12,390 bases of DNA from assembly GCA_913052275.1 (NCBI GenBank), contig CAJXDX010000040.1, positions 1 to 12,390 of the forward strand, read 5' to 3'. Below, in pieces: positions 7,412 to 12,390 of this stretch. The notes under the pieces were generated by a model. The model was not told the DNA's origin and searched no databases. It was given only the letters and a program-made list of their open reading frames with translations. The stretch comes from an uncultured Pseudomonadota bacterium (GTDB taxonomy: Bacteria; SAR324; NAC60-12). The first letter of the stretch is position 1; every line of letters starts with the position of its first letter. The position numbers and the translations under genes were made by a program.

Positions 7412-7705
7412 ATGTTACATACAATCAACAAATCTCCGTTTGGAAATAACAGTTTTGAAACTTCCACCCGCTTCTTTCAGCCAGGTGACCCCGTCCTTTT
7501 TATTGAAGACGGCGTTTATGCGGTGCAAGCCAACAATAAATTTTCCGGAACTTTAGCTAAAGTGCAGAAAAATAATCCTGTTTATGTGCTTGGACCTGAC
7601 TTGAATGCCAGAGGGATTGGAAATATTGCTGAAGGCGTAACTTCCATTGACTATGAAGGTTTTGTGGAATTGGTTGAGGAACATCAAGTCAACAGTTGGC
7701 TATGA
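7412..7705 (+). CDS. dsrH: DsrH, sulfurtransferase subunit (TusB family)
   Basis: DsrH/TusB family, 97 aa, full length. The N-terminus MLHTINKSPFGNNSFET and the segment VLFIEDGVYAV are diagnostic, and the short C-terminal tail ends in VNSWL. It completes the DsrEFH hexamer. The position corresponding to Cys20 of the Allochromatium protein aligns here with Ser18, and the chain contains no cysteine at all, so sulfur transfer must rely on DsrE. No Shine-Dalgarno is visible before the ATG. Confidence 0.94.
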   Translation: MLHTINKSPFGNNSFETSTRFFQPGDPVLFIEDGVYAVQANNKFSGTLAKVQKNNPVYVLGPDLNARGIGNIAEGVTSIDYEGFVELVEEHQVNSWL

Positions 7706-7797
7706 ATCAAGTTTCAATATCCGAATGACTTGGATGTAAAGGGGCACCCTACCCACTACTTGTTTCCTGAAATTTAACTATTGAAAAGCATTTTGCA

Positions 7798-8472
7798 ATG
7801 GATCTCCTGCCTGTATTTATGAACTTGCACGACCAACTCTGTTTAGTTACAGGAGGCAGTCCGTTAGCCTTTCAAAAAATTCAGTTATTGCTAAAGACCG
7901 GTGCAAAAATTCACCTTCATTCTCATGACAAACTTTGTAATGAAGTTGAGGTACTCCTGCAGCAGAATCTGATCAATTTAATTCAGGCAAACCTTGAAGA
8001 TTTGGATCTAAGAAATTACAAACTGATCATTGCAACTTATGACGACTTTGAGAGCAACCAGTCTATTGCTGCATTAGCTCAGAAAAATAACACTCCGATA
8101 AATGTCGTTGATCAACCGGAACTTTGTTCTTTTCTAGTGCCCTCCATTGTGGATCGATCACCATTGATTGTCGCAGTATCGAGTTGTGGTAAATCACCTA
8201 CTTTTTCCCGTTTTATCCGTAACAAAATTTCAGATTTTCTGCCGGAATCCTACGGCCCACTTGCTGCCATGCTGGGAGAGTTCCGGAACAGAATGAAACC
8301 ATTTCTCCTGACTTATGAGGCAAAAAAAGAGTTTTGGCTACGCATGATTTTTTCCAGTCCTGTTGTTGAACTTTTTATTTCTGGAGAAAAAGATTCTGCC
8401 AGGATAATTTTGGAAAAAGAGGTGGAGCAGCACTCAAAACATAATAAAGTTTTGAGTGAACAGGTTGGCTAA
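7798..8472 (+). CDS. Precorrin-2 dehydrogenase / sirohydrochlorin ferrochelatase (CysG N-terminal/Met8 type)
   Basis: A 224-aa stand-alone version of the CysG N-terminal module, which oxidises precorrin-2 with NAD+ and inserts iron to give siroheme. Evidence: the opening MDLLPVFMNL; a Rossmann glycine motif LVTGGSPLAFQKIQLLL (16-32); LIIATYDD (76-83); INVVDQPELCSF with Asp105, the catalytic aspartate position of the family; VPSIVDRSPLIVAVSS (114-129); and GKSPTFSRFIR (131-141). The Rossmann motif reads GGSPLA where GGGxVA is usual. The uroporphyrinogen methyltransferase domain is absent and must be encoded elsewhere. The product would feed the siroheme of DsrAB, with DsrN amidating it. It lies 92 bases after dsrH and ends at the edge of a possible dispersed repeat. 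sirC or met8 would be suitable names. Confidence 0.92.
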   Translation: MDLLPVFMNLHDQLCLVTGGSPLAFQKIQLLLKTGAKIHLHSHDKLCNEVEVLLQQNLINLIQANLEDLDLRNYKLIIATYDDFESNQSIAALAQKNNTPINVVDQPELCSFLVPSIVDRSPLIVAVSSCGKSPTFSRFIRNKISDFLPESYGPLAAMLGEFRNRMKPFLLTYEAKKEFWLRMIFSSPVVELFISGEKDSARIILEKEVEQHSKHNKVLSEQVG

Positions 8473-8498
8473 ATCTCTCCCTTCGGTCGAAATGACCC
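8471..8498 (+). repeat. Possible dispersed (REP-like) palindromic repeat
   Basis: The stretch contains CTTCGGTCGAAATGAC, with a small perfect palindrome (TTCG at 8482-8485, CGAA at 8488-8491). It resembles a short repeat I know from intergenic regions of many bacterial genomes, usually seen as a TTCGACCGAAGGGAG-type motif on the other strand. Its left end touches the stop codon of the siroheme synthase (8470-8472). Only one copy is in this window, so its repeat nature rests on recollection. Confidence 0.4.
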
Positions 8499-8573
8499 GT
8501 TGCAGTCAATAATATCAATTTCTTACAAGAACTTGTGATTCACGAGGAACTATAAAAATTAAACGAGTAATCG

Positions 8574-9716
8574 ATGACCATCTTGTTTGAAAAGCTGCTG
8601 GAAAACCCTGAAAAAACGATGACTTCGATCATCCAACGCGTGGCGACCGGTCCGCAAATGAGCAAAAGCATTTCTTACGATGAAGCAAGGGCAGGTATGC
8701 ATCTTGTTTTAGAGGAACTTGCTGATCCAATCCAGTCAGCAGTGTTTTTGATTGGTTTGCGGGTGAAACGTGAAACAGACGATGAAAATAAAGGTGTTTT
8801 GCAGGGTATCCGAGACAACACAAAAACCGTAGTCGCAGATGTAGATGAATTAGTTGATATAGCAGACCCTTACAACGGTTATGGCCGCAGTCTTCCGTCT
8901 TCTCCATTTTTACCGGTGCTGCTGGCTGAAGCCGGAGCCCCTGCGGTATCACACGGAATAGAAACAGTTGGACCGAAATTTGGGGTGACGCACAACCAGG
9001 TATTACAGGCAGCCGGGGTTTCGGTGGAGTTGACCGGGGAGGAAGCCGGAAAGCAAATCAGTAATCCGGAAATCGGCTGGGCCTATGTTGACCAAAGGTC
9101 TTTTTGTCCGAGCTTGTTTGGGTTGGCAGATTTTCGAAAAAGAATTGTGAAACGCGCGGCTATTTCCACTGCAGAGGTTTTGACAGGTCCAGTACGTGGC
9201 CGTAAAAAAACACACTTACTGACCGGTTATGTTCACAATGAATATCCGCCGATTTACACCATGCTGGCCCGACATTCCGGATTCGATTCCGCACTTTTGC
9301 TGCGGGGTACAGAAGGAGGAGTAACTCCTTCATTACGCAAGCGTGGTGAATTTGTCCGCTATTGGGAGCAGGGTGAAGATACAGTTGTTGAAGCTGATCC
9401 AGCAGAAATTGGGATTGAGCAGGTAAATCGCATGGTGCCGATTCCACCGGCGCTGCTGCCAAAAAAAGATAGAGAATTTGGGCCTAATGAAAACAATGCT
9501 GAAATTGCAAAACTTGCGGCAAAAGAAGGATTGGCTGCATTAGAAGGCAAAAACAGCCCAACCAGTGACGCTTTGCTTTATAGTGCATCTTTGACGCTGT
9601 GGCATTTGGGGCGCTATGACTCTGTTCCGGATGCGGCTTTCGTGGTACGAGAAATCTTATCAAGCGGCATAACGGTAGAGCGTTTCCGCAGAGCGGCTGG
9701 TGCAAAAAATGGGTAG
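8574..9716 (+). CDS. TrpD2-like (anthranilate phosphoribosyltransferase superfamily) protein of unconfirmed function
   Basis: A 380-aa member of the nucleoside phosphorylase class III/TrpD fold: a helical N-terminal domain (about 12-85; ISYDEARAGMHLVLEE and QSAVFLIGLRVKRE match the glycosyltransferase family 3 N-domain), then the alpha/beta domain. Its overall shape is that of the YbiB/TrpD2 branch rather than TrpD. The PRPP-binding glycine motif (DIVGTGGDG in TrpD) is replaced by DIADPYNGYGRSLPSS (95-110), and the KHGNR position reads SHGIE (126-130), so true tryptophan synthesis activity is unlikely. Later family segments include RGTEGGVTPS (244-253). It follows the siroheme synthase and overlaps dsrT by 8-17 bases. 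Homologues are often annotated only as 'glycosyl transferase' near siroheme-enzyme genes; a siroheme-related role is inference. Confidence 0.8.
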   Translation: MTILFEKLLENPEKTMTSIIQRVATGPQMSKSISYDEARAGMHLVLEELADPIQSAVFLIGLRVKRETDDENKGVLQGIRDNTKTVVADVDELVDIADPYNGYGRSLPSSPFLPVLLAEAGAPAVSHGIETVGPKFGVTHNQVLQAAGVSVELTGEEAGKQISNPEIGWAYVDQRSFCPSLFGLADFRKRIVKRAAISTAEVLTGPVRGRKKTHLLTGYVHNEYPPIYTMLARHSGFDSALLLRGTEGGVTPSLRKRGEFVRYWEQGEDTVVEADPAEIGIEQVNRMVPIPPALLPKKDREFGPNENNAEIAKLAAKEGLAALEGKNSPTSDALLYSASLTLWHLGRYDSVPDAAFVVREILSSGITVERFRRAAGAKNG

Positions 9717-10200
9717 TCCTTTTGATGTTTTGATTGAGCAAAATAAAGATAAAATTCATGAAAAGTGGTTGACTCGGCGTTTGGGAATTTTTTCTGAACA
9801 AAAGAGGTCCTTGATCATGACGCAGATGGACCAGTTTCAAAATCCAATTCGTCACGAAATGGCGGAAGGATTAACAGGAATTCTGGCACATTTTAAAAAC
9901 AGGGGAGAAAATTTTAGCAGCGCCCTGGATCAAATTACGAGAGTTTTGGCTATTCAGGATTTTCCGCCGTCCAGAGCGATGGGTCTTTTTTATGAGTTGA
10001 AAGAAATTGTACGGGATATTGCGAAAAAAGATGGAGTCAGTTTTAGGGCAAAAGATTGGGGAGAGTTTAATTCCCGTCTCGAACAAATGACGCTGGAAGC
10101 CTTTGATTCTTATGTGGATCATCGGGAAAAAATCTATCAGATTAAAGTTGATGAAAGTAAAAACAGGGCATTTATGCTCTTGAAAAAGGCAGGATTATGA
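9709..10200 (+). CDS. dsrT: RsbRD_N-domain protein, DsrT-like
   Basis: A protein of about 163 aa made almost wholly of an RsbRD N-terminal-type domain (globin-like sensor fold of RsbR-related proteins). Seen: LIEQNKDKIHEKWLTRR at the start, the segment DQFQNPIRHEMAEGL, and ITRVLAIQDFPPSRAMGLFYELKE, which matches the family's 'RAVQDFSPSEAvgFif.LK' core. No STAS domain follows, so a phosphorelay role is not supported. Small proteins of this type precede dsrM in green sulfur bacteria and many deltaproteobacterial sulfate reducers and are called DsrT; I use that name by position and domain. ATG 9709 is used; GTG 9700 is in frame and possible. It overlaps the upstream TrpD2-like gene and shares ATGA with dsrM (10197-10200), so translation is coupled. 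Confidence 0.75.
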   Translation: MGSPFDVLIEQNKDKIHEKWLTRRLGIFSEQKRSLIMTQMDQFQNPIRHEMAEGLTGILAHFKNRGENFSSALDQITRVLAIQDFPPSRAMGLFYELKEIVRDIAKKDGVSFRAKDWGEFNSRLEQMTLEAFDSYVDHREKIYQIKVDESKNRAFMLLKKAGL

Positions 10201-11189
10201 AGGTGATTTATCCATTAATTGCAGTCGTGTTTCTTGGTGCAGTTGCTTTTGCCGGAGTTTCTGCGGGCCTGGATTATTTATTTGGTGTCATCATTCCATA
10301 TTTTGCCCTGTTTGTGTTTTTAGTCGGATTCATCTGGCGTATTTACGACTGGGTTAAATCTCCGGTTCCTTTCCGTATTCCTACCACTTGCGGCCAGGCC
10401 AAATCCCTGGAATGGATTAAAAAAGATGAATTGGAAAGCCCATCAGGATTTTGGGGTGTGGTCGGAAGAATGTCGCTGGAGGTTTTGTTTTTCCGCTCTT
10501 TGTTCCGCAACACAAAAGCAGAAATGACTCCTAACGCAAATCTGGCTTATGGCTCCAGCAAATGGCTTTGGATAGCAGGTCTGGTATTTCACTGGTCTTT
10601 ACTTGTGATCGTACTGCGGCATTACCGCTTTTTTTTAGCCGCAGTTCCGGGGTTTGTTGAGATGCTGGAAAGCACAGACGGTTTCCTGCAAGTCACTCTC
10701 CCAACGCTTTATATAACCGATTTACTGGTGGTTTTGTCGGCAACCTTTTTGGTGTTGCGCAGGTTGGCCAGTGCACAGATGCGTATCATCTCTCTTTCCA
10801 CAGATTACTTTCCACTGTTCCTGATATTAGCAATAGTATTTAGCGGCATCAGTATGCGCTATCTGGACAAGGTGGATGTAGTTGCCGTCAAAATTTTAAT
10901 CCATGGCCTGACCAGTTTCAGTGCGGAAGCACCCGGAGAAATTGGAGCTATCTTTTATGTCCACTTGTTTCTCGTCTGTGTGTTGGCAATGTATTTTCCA
11001 TCCAGCAAATTGATGCACATGGGTGGAGTCTTCCTCAGTCCAACTAGAAATTTAGCCAACAACAGCCGTGAAAAACGGCACATCAATCCCTGGAATCCGG
11101 AAGTTAAAATCAGAACTTATGCAGAGTATGAAGATGAATTTCGTGAAAAAATGATAAAAGCGGATTTGCCTGTTGAAAAAACAGAATAG
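10197..11189 (+). CDS. dsrM: DsrM, membrane cytochrome b subunit of the DsrMKJOP complex
   Basis: A 330-aa NarI-like integral membrane protein. Hydrophobic segments lie near residues 5-22, 32-48, 123-140, 170-188, 203-220 and 250-267. Histidines placed to bind b-type hemes are His132 and His142 in the third segment, His236, His256 and His274 in the C-terminal part; which pairs ligate heme is not resolvable here. The long hydrophilic loop (about 50-120) and the C-terminal tail (SPTRNLANNSREKRHINPWNP) are typical of DsrM rather than NarI. It exchanges electrons with the quinone pool and DsrK. Translation starts on an ATGA overlap with the DsrT-like gene. Confidence 0.94.
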   Translation: MKVIYPLIAVVFLGAVAFAGVSAGLDYLFGVIIPYFALFVFLVGFIWRIYDWVKSPVPFRIPTTCGQAKSLEWIKKDELESPSGFWGVVGRMSLEVLFFRSLFRNTKAEMTPNANLAYGSSKWLWIAGLVFHWSLLVIVLRHYRFFLAAVPGFVEMLESTDGFLQVTLPTLYITDLLVVLSATFLVLRRLASAQMRIISLSTDYFPLFLILAIVFSGISMRYLDKVDVVAVKILIHGLTSFSAEAPGEIGAIFYVHLFLVCVLAMYFPSSKLMHMGGVFLSPTRNLANNSREKRHINPWNPEVKIRTYAEYEDEFREKMIKADLPVEKTE

Positions 11190-11191
11190 TC

Positions 11192-11204
11192 CAAATGACA
11201 TTTG
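11192..11204 (+). repeat. Short palindrome in the dsrM-dsrK gap
   Basis: CAAATG-A-CATTTG is a perfect 6-bp-arm palindrome with a single central base, 2 bases after the dsrM stop. It could be an operator-like site or chance in AT-rich DNA; there is no matching second copy in the window that I noticed. Confidence 0.35.
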
Positions 11205-11242
11205 CCAGAAATTTACTTTTTGCGTACTAGTTAGGAATTATC

Positions 11243-12390
11243 ATGACAACAAACCCACCAGAACTATCTGAACTCACAGCGGAATACGAACTGGCTCCAA
11301 GTCTTTTGAAAGGAGACAGTCCCGGACGCGAATGGCTGGATATCCCGGTTGTATTCCGGGACGGAAACTGGTGCCATGCCGCAAAACCGGATGTGATTGA
11401 AAGTCTTGGTTTCAACAATCCAAGAAAATGGAGTCCGGAAGATGAAGATTGGCAGCTCGAAAAAGGCTGGCAAAAAATTGTCTTAGACGGTATGAAAGAG
11501 CGTTTGGGACAATTTCGTTCCTTCAAATTGTTCATGGACATTTGCGTCAGATGCGGGGCCTGCTCAGACAAATGCCATTTCTTTCTGGGAAGCGGAGATC
11601 CGAAAAATATGCCTGTGGTAAGGGCGGAATTATTGCGTTCCGTTTATCGGCACGAATTTACCTGGTCCGGAAAACTATTGAAAGGAATGGTGGGCGCAAG
11701 ACCCTTGACGGAAGAAGTACTCAAAGAATGGTTCATGTATTTTCATCAATGCACCGAATGCCGCCGCTGTTCTGTGTTTTGTCCATTTGGAATTGACACT
11801 GCGGAAGTGACTCTGGTTGGACGTGAATTGCTCAATTTGGCTGGAGCCAACATCAATTGGATCTCTAAACCGGTTTCTGACTGCACTCGAACCGGAAACC
11901 ATTTGGGAATTGAACCGCACACTTTCAAAAGCGTGGTCGAATCTTTAGCCGAAGATATTGAAGATCAAACCGGAGTTACGGTCAATCCAACTTTCAATCG
12001 TAAAGGAGCAGAGATTCTGTTCATCACTCCTTCCGGAGATATTTTTGGCGATCCAGGTATTTACACTATGATGGGCTACATGATGTTGTTTGAACACATC
12101 GGACTTGATTACACACTCAGCACTTATGCTTCAGAAGGCGGGAATTTCGGCTATTTCACCACCAATCAAACAACTAAAAAGCTCAATGCCAAAATGTATC
12201 ACGAAGCAGAGAGATTGGGTGTGAAATGGATTTTGGGCGGTGAGTGTGGTCACATGTGGCGCGTGGTTCATCAGTACATGGACACAATGAACGGCCCAGC
12301 TGATTTTATGGAAGAACCGGTTTCACCGATTACAGGTACAAAATTCCGCAATGCGACTTCAACAAAAATGGTTCACATTGCAGAATTCAC
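11243..12390 (+). CDS. dsrK: DsrK, HdrD-like iron-sulfur subunit of the DsrMKJOP complex, 5' part
   Basis: The first 382 codons of DsrK; the frame is open to the right edge, so the C-terminus is missing (family members are usually around 500-560 aa). Two [4Fe-4S] motifs are present: ICVRCGACSDKCH (C101, C104, C107, C111) and QCTECRRCSVFCP (C170, C173, C176, C180). The first of the CCG-type segments characteristic of heterodisulfide reductase subunit HdrD is GGECGHMWR with Cys335 (333-341), part of the site for the non-cubane [4Fe-4S] cluster. DsrK is cytoplasmic, associates with DsrM and is thought to act on DsrC disulfide/trisulfide. AGGA at 11233-11236, six bases before the ATG, supports this start. 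dsrJ, dsrO and dsrP would be expected beyond the edge. Confidence 0.95.
   Translation, partial: MTTNPPELSELTAEYELAPSLLKGDSPGREWLDIPVVFRDGNWCHAAKPDVIESLGFNNPRKWSPEDEDWQLEKGWQKIVLDGMKERLGQFRSFKLFMDICVRCGACSDKCHFFLGSGDPKNMPVVRAELLRSVYRHEFTWSGKLLKGMVGARPLTEEVLKEWFMYFHQCTECRRCSVFCPFGIDTAEVTLVGRELLNLAGANINWISKPVSDCTRTGNHLGIEPHTFKSVVESLAEDIEDQTGVTVNPTFNRKGAEILFITPSGDIFGDPGIYTMMGYMMLFEHIGLDYTLSTYASEGGNFGYFTTNQTTKKLNAKMYHEAERLGVKWILGGECGHMWRVVHQYMDTMNGPADFMEEPVSPITGTKFRNATSTKMVHIAEF

Noticed and set aside
7717..7737. Short imperfect stem (ATATCC/GGATGT) after dsrH as a terminator
   Set aside because: Six pairs with a wobble and no T-run following; too weak to call.
8533..8556. TTGTGA and TATAAA as a promoter before the TrpD2-like gene
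   Set aside because: The spacer is only 12 bases, too short for a sigma-70-type promoter.
11449..11796. Plus-strand open frame of 115 codons in another frame
   Set aside because: It overlaps the dsrK coding region, whose ferredoxin and HdrD-type motifs are clear; the alternative frame shows no family features.
1..12390. Mobile element, CRISPR or defence system
   Set aside because: All genes fit a co-oriented metabolic operon; no transposase, integrase, direct-repeat array or nuclease was seen.

Overview
The window is a 12.4 kb stretch of a dissimilatory sulfite reductase (dsr) cluster, with every gene on the + strand. The order is dsrN (3' part)-dsrC-dsrA-dsrB-dsrL-orf123-TauD-like dioxygenase-dsrE-dsrF-dsrH-siroheme synthase (Met8/CysG-N type)-TrpD2-like protein-dsrT-like RsbRD_N protein-dsrM-dsrK (5' part). 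dsrEFH and dsrL together are the accepted signature of the oxidative (reverse) Dsr pathway, so the source is most likely a sulfur oxidiser rather than a sulfate reducer.

The backbone order N-C-A-B-L-...-E-F-H-T-M-K resembles the green sulfur bacterial (Chlorobaculum) arrangement more than the Allochromatium order. An RsbRD_N gene ahead of dsrM is also common in deltaproteobacterial sulfate reducers. The O2-requiring dioxygenase argues against a strict anaerobe. The moderately AT-rich DNA and this gene mix would fit an aerobic or microaerobic marine sulfur oxidiser such as SAR324 or a related deep-branching lineage. That is inference, because there is no taxonomic marker in the window.

Layout: 1-648 siroheme amidation (DsrN); 674-1009 sulfur carrier DsrC; 1082-3527 sulfite reductase subunits DsrA and DsrB; 3543-5282 the NAD(P)H-linked DsrL; 5301-6607 two non-standard genes (a 123-aa protein of unknown function and a TauD/TfdA-type dioxygenase); 6626-7705 the sulfurtransferase DsrEFH; 7798-9716 siroheme synthase plus a degenerate anthranilate phosphoribosyltransferase homologue; 9700-12390 DsrT-like, DsrM and DsrK, the start of the membrane electron-transfer module, running off the right edge where dsrJOP would be expected.

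How it works together (established for the families): persulfide sulfur passes via DsrE Cys78 to the C-terminal cysteines of DsrC. DsrAB oxidises DsrC-bound sulfur to the sulfite level, with DsrL taking electrons to NAD(P)+. DsrMK(JOP) recycles the DsrC disulfide/trisulfide forms with the membrane quinone pool. DsrN and the siroheme synthase supply the (amidated) siroheme.

All non-coding gaps are 100 bases or about that, or less. The two flanking dsrA contain clear inverted repeats, and the gap after the siroheme synthase holds a likely dispersed repeat. I saw no tRNA, rRNA, insertion sequence, integrase or CRISPR array. The core is a known pathway. The less familiar parts are the dioxygenase, orf123, the TrpD2-like gene and the intercistronic repeats.
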